A stretch of 6,163 nt of DNA, taken from NCBI GenBank assembly GCA_903904635.1, contig CAIVDH010000379.1, positions 1 to 6,163 on the forward strand. The letters are read 5' to 3'. Position numbers and translations under genes: made by a program. The notes under the pieces were generated by a model. That model ran no database searches. It was not told the DNA's origin and saw only the letters and a program-made list of their open reading frames with translations. This document shows, in pieces, positions 1-6,163 of the stretch; the stretch's first letter is position 1; each line of letters starts with the position of its first letter. This DNA is from an uncultured Burkholderiales bacterium. Its GTDB lineage: Bacteria > Pseudomonadota > Gammaproteobacteria > Burkholderiales > Burkholderiaceae_D.

Positions 1-211
1 CCATGACCAAACCCATCATGAAGGCCACGCCTATACCAACTTTGCGCGGCTGGTAAATACTCCAGAAAACCAGTGTCAGCGCGACAAAGTCAGGCACCCA
101 GTGCCAACCACCCCAAGGCAGGAGATTGAGGAATGATGCAGCTATGAGGCTAATGGCAATGAATGCCGGACTGACCGGCAGCAATATGTAATCACGGTCC
201 AGCATCATCAT
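1..211 (-). CDS. mreD: Rod shape-determining protein MreD, N-terminal part (runs off left edge)
   Basis: MreD is a small multi-spanning inner-membrane protein that works with MreB and MreC in the lateral cell-wall elongation complex. Only the first 70 codons are in the window. I read them by translating the minus strand: the protein starts MMMLDRDYILLPVSPAF, has a hydrophobic segment at about residues 12-32, a second at about 38-53, then the motif QPRKVGIG and the start of a third hydrophobic stretch at about 60-70. The order 'LPWGG, WVPDFVAL, QPRKVGIG' is as I remember it in betaproteobacterial MreD. The ATG at 211-209 overlaps the mreC stop codon (ATGA), which suggests translational coupling. 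A GGAGA site lies six bases upstream, inside mreC. Two more ATG codons follow directly (208, 205), so the exact start could shift by one or two residues. The family is usually about 160-175 residues, so most of the gene lies outside. mrdA (PBP2) and rodA often follow in this group, but that cannot be seen here. Confidence 0.88.
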   Translation of the reverse strand, partial: MMMLDRDYILLPVSPAFIAISLIAASFLNLLPWGGWHWVPDFVALTLVFWSIYQPRKVGIGVAFMMGLVM

Positions 212-1131
212 GGCGATTCTCCGGATTCTTTTTGCCCTGCACGTGGTTTAAGCTTGGACTCTGGCGTCTCAACCGGAGGAGGGATGGGCACCATGGCTTT
301 GGGTTCTGTCAAAAGCACCAACAACTGCCTGTTACGCGACACGCCGCCGGTGGGCAGGCAGGAAATGCGGGCAAAAGCATCTGCAGTTTTACTTTCCACA
401 GCGGTGACTGTGGCCACCGCCAGACCCGGAGGATAAACGCCATCAATACCTGAGGTCATCAGCACATCGCCTTTTTGGATGTCTGCATTTGATGCCATAA
501 ATCGCAACTCCAGCGTGCCGGACTGACCCCTGCCATAAGCCACGCTACGCACTCCGCTGCGCAAAACCTGCACCGGTATTGCATGATCTTTGTCCGTCAA
601 TAAAGTCGCTTCAGAGGTAAAAGGGAAAACGCGGGTGACCTGGCCGATCACACCCTGATGATCAATGACTGGCTGTCCCGGTTCTATGCCATGACTGCTG
701 CCACGATCAAGAATGACTTTGCGGGAAAACGGATCACGGGCGTCATACAAAATCTCGCTCATTACCGAGCGCACACCCATACGTTCTGAGGCAGACAGCA
801 GTTCACGCAGGTGTGCATTTTCAGCCAACAATTGTCGGCTTTGCTGCAGTTGCTGCGCATTGATCAGCTGATGCTCACGCATGCGCCGGCTCTCGGCGTG
901 CAGGGTATTTAAAGTGGAAAAGTAATCCGTCACTGCAAAGAATGCATCACGCGGCAAAATTGCCGCCGACTGCAGCGGATACAGGACGACGGCAACGGCG
1001 CGACGCATCGTGCCTAGCGCACCAAGACGCGAATCGGCCATTAGCAAGCCCACCGCAATCAGCGCAAAAAACATCATTTTGGCGCGTGCCGAGGCGCCTT
1101 GTTTGAATAGTGGCGGGGGGCTGTATTCCAT
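208..1131 (-). CDS. mreC: Cell shape-determining protein MreC
   Basis: MreC is a bitopic inner-membrane protein whose periplasmic domain binds elongasome enzymes such as PBP2 and links them to MreB and MreD. The 307-residue product has a short cytoplasmic N-terminus (MEYSPPPLFKQG, which I recall as typical of betaproteobacterial MreC), one membrane helix at about residues 18-33, and a Gln/Leu/Glu-rich coiled-coil region at about 75-115. The two-lobed beta-barrel MreC domain follows at about 120-273. Conserved stretches include ILDRGSSHGIEPGQPVID (140-157), GVIGQV (160-165) and TSGIDGVYPPGLAVATV (226-242). The last 30 or so residues are a Pro/Lys/Glu-rich tail, likely disordered. It is the second gene of mreBCD, 94 bases after mreB and overlapping mreD by 4 bases. 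The chosen ATG gives the expected N-terminus, but no clear Shine-Dalgarno lies before it (CTTTATCTGATCTG precedes the ATG). A terminator-like hairpin upstream probably lowers its transcription relative to mreB. Confidence 0.96.
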   Translation of the reverse strand: MEYSPPPLFKQGASARAKMMFFALIAVGLLMADSRLGALGTMRRAVAVVLYPLQSAAILPRDAFFAVTDYFSTLNTLHAESRRMREHQLINAQQLQQSRQLLAENAHLRELLSASERMGVRSVMSEILYDARDPFSRKVILDRGSSHGIEPGQPVIDHQGVIGQVTRVFPFTSEATLLTDKDHAIPVQVLRSGVRSVAYGRGQSGTLELRFMASNADIQKGDVLMTSGIDGVYPPGLAVATVTAVESKTADAFARISCLPTGGVSRNRQLLVLLTEPKAMVPIPPPVETPESKLKPRAGQKESGESP

Positions 1132-1175
1132 CAGATCAGATAAAGCAGGGCAGCCGGAATTGAATGGCGAAGAAC

Positions 1176-1218
1176 ATCAAAAACAAGGGCTGTCTGCTTG
1201 AGCAAATCAGACAGCCCT
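1176..1218 (-). terminator. Intrinsic terminator or attenuator between mreB and mreC
   Basis: A perfect 11-bp inverted repeat (AGGGCTGTCTG at 1186-1196 and CAGACAGCCCT at 1208-1218) has an 11-base loop. Read on the minus strand, in the direction of mreB transcription, it starts 7 bases after the mreB stop codon and is followed by a T-rich run (TTGTTTTTGATG). On the plus strand the flank is not T-rich, so it is directional. Because mreC has no convincing promoter of its own in the 94-base gap, the likely role is partial termination: most transcripts end after mreB and some read through into mreC-mreD. The T-run is broken by one G, which fits incomplete termination. The structure is visible in the sequence; the attenuation role is inferred. 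Confidence 0.75.
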
Positions 1219-1225
1219 GGGTTCA

Positions 1226-2301
<1,076 letters not shown>

Positions 2302-2386
2302 GTTGTGGAAAGTAAATCTTTGATTTGCTGCAAAAAATGGGGGAATCCAAGCCTAAGGGGTTACATCCATTAACCTAGTATTCTAC

Positions 2387-2415
2387 CTTATAATCAGTGC
2401 TGAATTGGCTGACAG
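2387..2415 (-). promoter_or_regulatory. Candidate sigma-70 promoter for mreB
   Basis: On the minus strand, CTGTCA (2415-2410, four of six matches to TTGACA) is separated by exactly 17 bases from TATAAG (2392-2387, five of six matches to TATAAT). Transcription would start near 2380, giving a leader of about 110 bases before the mreB ATG. It is the best-scoring pair I found by eye upstream of mreB. A second -10-like hexamer, TAGAAT, lies just downstream (2385-2380) but lacks a properly spaced -35. Start site not verified. Confidence 0.45.
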
Positions 2416-2438
2416 AAATGCTATAAATCGCATCTATT
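2409..2438 (+). promoter_or_regulatory. Candidate sigma-70 promoter for gatCAB
   Basis: On the plus strand, CTGACA (2409-2414, five of six matches to TTGACA) is followed after 18 bases by TCTATT (2433-2438, four of six matches to TATAAT). Transcription would start near 2445, about 100 bases before gatC. Its -35 box overlaps the -35 box of the mreB candidate on the other strand. A perfect TATAAT at 2389-2394 on this strand has no recognisable -35 at normal spacing and no extended -10, so I rank it lower. Confidence 0.3.
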
Positions 2439-2542
2439 ACGTGATTGTTTCATCGAAAACTTTCAGCCCCAATTAGGTATATCGTCATACTTTGCAATTT
2501 TTTTAATCTTCGATCAGTCGGCCAGACCGGCGCATAGCCTTC

Positions 2543-2845
2543 ATGTCACTCACACTAAACGATATTGAACGTCTCTCCAAGCTGGCACAATTGGATTTGA
2601 CAGAGCAGCAATCCGCAGATGCACTGGACAAACTCAACAGCATTTTTGCCTTGGTAGAGCAAATGAAAGCGGTCGATACCAGCGGAGTTGCGCCGCTATC
2701 TCATCCGATTGCAGTCTGGCGTGACGATCTCTCGCTCAGGCTGCGGGAAGACAAGGTCACCGAAACCAACCGCCGGGACGCTTATCAAAAACCTGCGCCA
2801 TCAGTACAAGATGGTCTTTACCTGGTACCCAAGGTCATTGAATAG
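2543..2845 (+). CDS. gatC: Asp-tRNA(Asn)/Glu-tRNA(Gln) amidotransferase subunit C
   Basis: GatC is the small subunit of the cytoplasmic GatCAB complex. It wraps around the GatA-GatB interface and stabilises the amidase subunit. The 100-residue product has normal family length. It shows the N-terminal helix pair (LNDIERLSKLAQLDLTEQQ, 5-23), the segment VEQMKAVDTSGVAPLSHP (38-55), and the conserved C-terminus with RLRED (66-70) and PSVQDGLYLVPKVIE (86-100). It is the first gene of gatC-gatA-gatB, divergent from mreB. The ATG matches the usual start of the protein, but the preceding bases (CGCATAGCCTTC) contain no clear Shine-Dalgarno. The stop codon TAG sits in a 9-base tandem repeat that supplies two further in-frame stops. 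Confidence 0.97.
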   Translation: MSLTLNDIERLSKLAQLDLTEQQSADALDKLNSIFALVEQMKAVDTSGVAPLSHPIAVWRDDLSLRLREDKVTETNRRDAYQKPAPSVQDGLYLVPKVIE

Positions 2846-2867
2846 CCAAAATAGCCAGAATAACCAC
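2841..2867 (+). repeat. Three tandem copies of a 9-base repeat at the gatC stop
   Basis: The copies are AATAGCCAA (2841-2849), AATAGCCAG (2850-2858) and AATAACCAC (2859-2867). The third differs from the first two at position 5 and at the last base. Because nine is a multiple of three, each copy places a stop codon in the gatC frame: TAG at 2843, TAG at 2852 and TAA at 2861. The array is probably a small slippage duplication in the 81-base gatC-gatA gap. Confidence 0.8.
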
Positions 2868-2926
2868 CGAACCGACCGTGCCGGCAACAACCGACATGCC
2901 ATTCGCTCTGCATCATCACTCCGTAC

Positions 2927-4387
2927 ATGCATACCAAGACACTAAAACAGCTTTCCGCCTTATTGCGGGACAAAAAAATCTCTGCAACCGAGCTGGCCCA
3001 GCTTTATCTGACCCGCATAGGCCAGAGCGATCTGAACGCCTTTACGAGCATCGATGCGGCGCTGACTCTGGAACAAGCCCGGGCAGCCGACGATCGCATC
3101 GCAAAAGGTTTAGCCACTGAACTGACCGGCCTGCCTATTGCACACAAAGATATTTTCGTTACCGAGGGCTGGCGATCCACTGCCGGCTCCCGGATGCTCG
3201 AAAACTACAGCAGCCCATTTGATGCGACTGTGGTGGAACAGTTCCGCAAAGCAGGGATAGTCACGCTGGGAAAATTGAATTGTGATGAATTTGCCATGGG
3301 CTCATCCAATGAAAACTCCTATTTCGGCCCCGTCAAAAACCCTTGGGACAAAACAGCCGTACCGGGCGGTTCTTCTGGCGGATCAGCTGCCGCTGTCGCC
3401 GGCGCACTCACACCGGCCGCCACCGGCACCGATACCGGCGGATCAATACGCCAACCCGCGGCGTTATGCGGCGTTAGCGGCATAAAGCCGACATATGGCC
3501 GAGTTTCGCGTTTTGGCATGATTGCCTTTGCATCCTCCCTAGATCAGGGCGGGCCTATCGCGCGCACCGCTGAAGACTGCGCCATGCTGCTCTCAGCGAT
3601 GGCCGGCTTTGATGAGCGCGATTCAACCAGCATAGAACGCCCACCGGAAGATTTTTCGCTGGCAGTGCAAAATGACATCAAAGGCTTGAAAATCGGCGTG
3701 CCGCGTGAGTATTTCGGCAAGGGTCTGGCCACCGATGTGGAGGCTGCCATCCGCGAGGCACTGCGCGAGTATGAAAAGCTTGGTGCCACACTGGTTGATA
3801 TTTCTCTGCCCAAAACCGAATTGTCGATACCGGTCTATTACGTGATCGCCCCTGCGGAGGCCTCATCGAATTTGTCGCGCTTTGATGGCGTGCGCTACGG
3901 CCACCGCGCAGCCGAATATACCGACTTGTCAGACATGTATCGCAAAACCCGCTCCGAAGGCTTTGGCGATGAAGTCAAACGCCGCATTCTGGTTGGCGCC
4001 TATGTACTTTCACATGGCTACTATGATGCTTACTACGTGCAGGCACAAAAAATCCGCCGCTTAATTGCGGAAGATTTTCAACAGGCCTTCAAGCAATGCG
4101 ACGTCATCATGGGACCCGTCGCACCGACTGTGGCATGGGATCTGGGCTCAAAAGTGAATGATCCACTGGCAAATTATCTGGCTGATATTTTTACGCTTTC
4201 TACCAGTCTCGCCGGCTTGCCGGGCATGTCTATTCCGTGCGGATTTGGTCAGGGCGGAAAAAATGCCCAACGTCCGGTGGGCTTGCAATTAATCGGCAAT
4301 TATTTCGAAGAAGCCAAACTATTGGGCATCGCCCATCAGTTTCAGCTCGCAACCGACTGGCATACGCGCCATCCGGCTGGTATTTGA
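2927..4387 (+). CDS. gatA: Asp-tRNA(Asn)/Glu-tRNA(Gln) amidotransferase subunit A (glutaminase)
   Basis: GatA is the amidase-signature subunit of GatCAB. It hydrolyses glutamine and sends the ammonia to GatB for transamidation of misacylated tRNA. The 486-residue product is full length. The Lys-Ser-Ser triad is visible: Lys74 in GLPIAHKD, Ser149 in PGGSSGGS and Ser173 in [11 protein letters not shown]. These are offset by five from the well-studied Staphylococcus aureus enzyme (79/154/178). Other family stretches are [14 protein letters not shown] (118-131), [14 protein letters not shown] (182-195), [17 protein letters not shown] (338-354) and [12 protein letters not shown] (428-439). The ATG at 2927 gives the usual N-terminus ([19 protein letters not shown]), and no other in-frame ATG was seen just upstream. 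No clear Shine-Dalgarno precedes it, and the 81-base gap from gatC is longer than the 16-base gap to gatB. Role in Asn- versus Gln-tRNA formation cannot be decided here; Burkholderiales commonly use the complex for Asn-tRNA. Confidence 0.99.
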   Translation: MHTKTLKQLSALLRDKKISATELAQLYLTRIGQSDLNAFTSIDAALTLEQARAADDRIAKGLATELTGLPIAHKDIFVTEGWRSTAGSRMLENYSSPFDATVVEQFRKAGIVTLGKLNCDEFAMGSSNENSYFGPVKNPWDKTAVPGGSSGGSAAAVAGALTPAATGTDTGGSIRQPAALCGVSGIKPTYGRVSRFGMIAFASSLDQGGPIARTAEDCAMLLSAMAGFDERDSTSIERPPEDFSLAVQNDIKGLKIGVPREYFGKGLATDVEAAIREALREYEKLGATLVDISLPKTELSIPVYYVIAPAEASSNLSRFDGVRYGHRAAEYTDLSDMYRKTRSEGFGDEVKRRILVGAYVLSHGYYDAYYVQAQKIRRLIAEDFQQAFKQCDVIMGPVAPTVAWDLGSKVNDPLANYLADIFTLSTSLAGLPGMSIPCGFGQGGKNAQRPVGLQLIGNYFEEAKLLGIAHQFQLATDWHTRHPAGI

Positions 4388-4403
4388 AGAGGACGCACAC
4401 ATC

Positions 4404-5861
4404 ATGCAATGGGAAGTAGTCATCGGACTCGAAACACATGCGCAGCTCACCACTGAGTCCAAAATATTCAGCGGCGCGCCAATAAAATTTGGCGCCGAAG
4501 CCAACACGCAAGCTTGCCCGGTTGATCTGGCCTTGCCCGGCGTGCTGCCCGTATTGAATAAGGGCGCAGTTGAACGTGCCATACAGTTTGGTCTGGCCAT
4601 CGGTGCCACAATCACGCCTGAATCGATATTTGCGCGTAAAAATTATTTTTATCCTGATTTGCCCAAGGGTTATCAAATCAGTCAGTTCGAAATACCGGTC
4701 GTGCAGGGTGGACGGATTTCTTTTGTGCTGGAAGCGGATGGCAAAGCAGAAGTCAAAAGCGTGCAATTAACGCGCGCCCATCTTGAAGAAGATGCGGGCA
4801 AATCGCTACACGAAGATTATCAGGGCATGACTGGCATAGATTTAAATCGCGCCGGCACACCATTGCTAGAGATTGTCACCGAACCCGACATGCGCAGTGC
4901 CGCAGAAGCGGTGGCCTATGCCAAGGCATTGCATGCGCTGGTAATGTGGCTGGGCGTTTGTGATGGCAACATGCAAGAAGGATCGTTTCGCTGTGATGCC
5001 AACGTCTCGGTTCGACCAGTCGGCCAAAAAGAATATGGCACGCGCTGCGAAATTAAAAATCTGAATTCATTCCGCTTTCTGGAAGAAGCGATCAATTATG
5101 AAGTACGCCGCCAGATAGAAGTGATAGAAGATGGTGGCCGCATCGTTCAGGAAACGCGTCTGTATGATCCGGACAAAAAAGAAACCCGCTCCATGCGCAG
5201 CAAAGAAGATGCGATGGACTATCGCTATTTTCCTGATCCCGATCTGCTGCCACTGCGTATTAGCGAAGAGTGGATAGCGCGCGTCAAAGCCGCTCTGCCA
5301 GAATTACCGGCCGCGATGCGTGAGCGTTTTATCAGCGACTATCAGTTGTCGGAATATGATGCGATGGTGCTGACGCAATCGAAAGCGATGGCTGGCTATT
5401 TTGAACAAGTCATCAACGCCGCCGGACGTGAGCAGGCTAAGCCCGCTGCCAACTGGCTAATGGGCGATGTGGCCTCCACGCTAAATCGCGAGGGTATGGA
5501 TATTGCCACCTCACCCGTGAGCGCAAAACAATTGGCTTTACTGCTGACACGCATCGCCGATGGCACTATCTCCAACAAAATTGCCAAGGAAGTATTCGCC
5601 GGCATGTGGGAAGCAAAATCGGATCATGATGCGCTGGCTGATGACATCATCGAGTCTAAAGGCCTCAAACAAATTTCCGATTCGGGCGCACTGGAAAAAA
5701 TCATTGATGAGGTGTTGGCAGCTAACGCAAAATCCGTGGAAGAATTCAGGTCGGGCAAAGAGAAAGCATTCAATGCACTCATCGGTCAGGCGATGAAGGC
5801 CAGCAAAGGAAAAGCTAATCCGGCGCAGCTGACTGAATTACTGAAGAAAAAACTGGGATAG
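4404..5861 (+). CDS. gatB: Asp-tRNA(Asn)/Glu-tRNA(Gln) amidotransferase subunit B
   Basis: GatB binds the misacylated tRNA, activates its Asp or Glu side chain with ATP, and transfers ammonia arriving from GatA. The 485-residue product is normal length. The N-terminal catalytic cradle starts with the conserved [13 protein letters not shown] (3-15), followed by SKIFSGAP (19-26), [17 protein letters not shown] (78-94), LEEDAGKS (127-134) and [17 protein letters not shown] (146-162). The family signature [18 protein letters not shown] lies at 187-204, then [10 protein letters not shown] (216-225) and [13 protein letters not shown] (272-284). The C-terminal helical and YqeY-like tRNA-binding region covers about 295-484 ([10 protein letters not shown] at 346-355; Lys-rich end). 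The start is backed by AGAGGA at 4388-4393, ten bases before the ATG, and by the canonical N-terminus. It is the last gene of gatCAB, 16 bases after gatA, and is closed by a strong terminator. Confidence 0.99.
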   Translation: MQWEVVIGLETHAQLTTESKIFSGAPIKFGAEANTQACPVDLALPGVLPVLNKGAVERAIQFGLAIGATITPESIFARKNYFYPDLPKGYQISQFEIPVVQGGRISFVLEADGKAEVKSVQLTRAHLEEDAGKSLHEDYQGMTGIDLNRAGTPLLEIVTEPDMRSAAEAVAYAKALHALVMWLGVCDGNMQEGSFRCDANVSVRPVGQKEYGTRCEIKNLNSFRFLEEAINYEVRRQIEVIEDGGRIVQETRLYDPDKKETRSMRSKEDAMDYRYFPDPDLLPLRISEEWIARVKAALPELPAAMRERFISDYQLSEYDAMVLTQSKAMAGYFEQVINAAGREQAKPAANWLMGDVASTLNREGMDIATSPVSAKQLALLLTRIADGTISNKIAKEVFAGMWEAKSDHDALADDIIESKGLKQISDSGALEKIIDEVLAANAKSVEEFRSGKEKAFNALIGQAMKASKGKANPAQLTELLKKKLG

Positions 5862-5895
5862 AAATTATTTAAAAACATTCAACGTCATTGAAAAT

Positions 5896-5927
5896 AAAAA
5901 AGGCACTGGTGATCAGTGCCTTTTTTT
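5896..5927. terminator. Bidirectional intrinsic terminator between gatB and pyrE
   Basis: A stem of GGCACTG (5902-5908) and CAGTGCC (5914-5920) with a five-base loop is flanked by six A on the left and seven T on the right, so it can act as a rho-independent terminator in both directions. On the plus strand it ends gatCAB, 34 bases after the gatB stop. On the minus strand the same structure ends pyrE, 33 bases after its stop. This is the usual design between convergent genes. Confidence 0.93.
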
Positions 5928-5940
5928 CGTACTGCGATAT

Positions 5941-5960
5941 TTATGTGCCCTTATGTGTCC
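5941..5960. repeat. Short 10-base tandem near-repeat beside the pyrE stop
   Basis: TTATGTGCCC (5941-5950) is followed directly by TTATGTGTCC (5951-5960), nine of ten bases identical. The next bases, CTATGCGACA, keep a partial match that includes the pyrE stop codon. It lies in the pyrE 3' untranslated region between stop and terminator. It is probably local slippage with no assigned role. Confidence 0.5.
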
Positions 5961-6163
5961 CTATGCGACACCGTACTGCTGACGATACGCCGTTACCGCA
6001 TCTTTATACTGTGCCAGTTCTGCATGCGCACCTGGCTCTGACAAGTAAGTAAACAAATCATTCAGATTGGCGATAGCGATCACGGGTATACCGACAGATT
6101 GCTCCACCTCCTGCACCGCAGAGAGTTGCGACAACGCCCCTTCTGCGCCGCTTTTTTCCATAC
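5961..6163 (-). CDS. pyrE: Orotate phosphoribosyltransferase, C-terminal part (runs off right edge)
   Basis: PyrE joins orotate and PRPP to make orotidine 5'-monophosphate in pyrimidine synthesis, in the cytoplasm. Only the last 66 residues and two bases of the preceding codon are present. The fragment reads MEKSGAEGALSQLSAVQEVE, then VGIPVIAIANLNDLFTYLSE and ends AVTAYRQQYGVA. This matches the layout of the PyrE C-terminus (E. coli: SAIQEVE, then a ISIITLKDLIAYLEE-like stretch, ending in KAYREEFGV-type residues, from memory). The ATG at 6161 is internal: the family has DR(M/Q)E here, and the two remaining bases fit an Arg codon. The PRPP-binding motif lies outside the window. The gene is convergent with gatB and shares its terminator. 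The stop codon is TAG at 5963-5961. Confidence 0.9.
   Translation of the reverse strand, partial: MEKSGAEGALSQLSAVQEVEQSVGIPVIAIANLNDLFTYLSEPGAHAELAQYKDAVTAYRQQYGVA

Noticed and set aside
2389..2394. Perfect TATAAT on the plus strand
   Set aside because: No -35-like hexamer at 16-18 bases and no TG extension. It overlaps the minus-strand TATAAG, which has a better-placed partner.
2878..3120. An 80-codon frame starting with GTG between gatC and gatA and overlapping gatA
   Set aside because: It has no ribosome binding site, no recognisable domain, and two thirds of it lies out of frame inside gatA. The HHH run is just CATCATCAC.
3355..3445. GC-rich stretch in gatA with repeated CCGGC/CACCGG words
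   Set aside because: It encodes the Gly/Ala/Thr-rich amidase signature around the catalytic serines, so codon use explains the repetition.
4473..4497. Inverted repeat CGCCAA...TTGGCG near the start of gatB
   Set aside because: Only six pairs inside conserved coding sequence ([10 protein letters not shown]), with no T-tract and no reason to expect a regulatory role.
4230..4766. A 178-codon open frame on the minus strand across the gatA end and gatB start
   Set aside because: It is antisense to two clearly conserved genes, has no family resemblance I recognise, and its composition follows the codon pattern of gatA and gatB.

Overview
The window is ordinary core genome of a betaproteobacterium, most likely a Burkholderiales member. 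An Oxalobacteraceae-type host (Herminiimonas, Janthinobacterium or Undibacterium-like) is a guess from memory of MreC, MreD and GatB sequences, the divergent mre/gatCAB order and a moderate GC content of about half. No insertion sequence, prophage, CRISPR array, tRNA or rRNA was seen. Coding density is high, no gap exceeds 300 bases, and all complete genes have normal family lengths.

Left part (1-2269, minus strand): the cell-shape cluster mreB > mreC > mreD. mreB comes first, followed by a strong hairpin with a T-rich tail that looks like a partial terminator. mreC follows, and mreD overlaps the mreC stop by 4 bases (ATGA) and runs off the left edge. MreB is the actin-like filament protein. 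MreC is the periplasmic scaffold anchored by one membrane helix. MreD is the multi-spanning membrane protein. Together they position the elongasome that makes lateral cell wall.

Centre (2270-2542): a 273-base divergent intergenic region. It holds a plausible mreB promoter on the minus strand and a weaker gatC promoter candidate on the plus strand, whose -35 boxes fall on the same short dyad (CTGACAG). The mreB leader also carries small dyads, including a GC-only hairpin just before the ribosome binding site.

Right part (2543-5861, plus strand): gatC, gatA and gatB encode the three subunits of the tRNA-dependent amidotransferase, which converts Asp-tRNA(Asn) and/or Glu-tRNA(Gln) to the correctly charged Asn- or Gln-tRNA. 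The set is intact, and the GatA Lys-Ser-Ser catalytic triad is present. A textbook bidirectional terminator follows gatB and separates it from the convergent 3' end of pyrE (orotate phosphoribosyltransferase, minus strand), which runs off the right edge.

I looked for an undescribed system and did not find one. The points worth a second look are regulatory: the attenuator-like hairpin between mreB and mreC, the shared -35 dyad, the mreB leader hairpin, the lack of clear Shine-Dalgarno sites before gatC, gatA and mreC, and a 9-base tandem repeat that gives gatC three in-frame stop codons.
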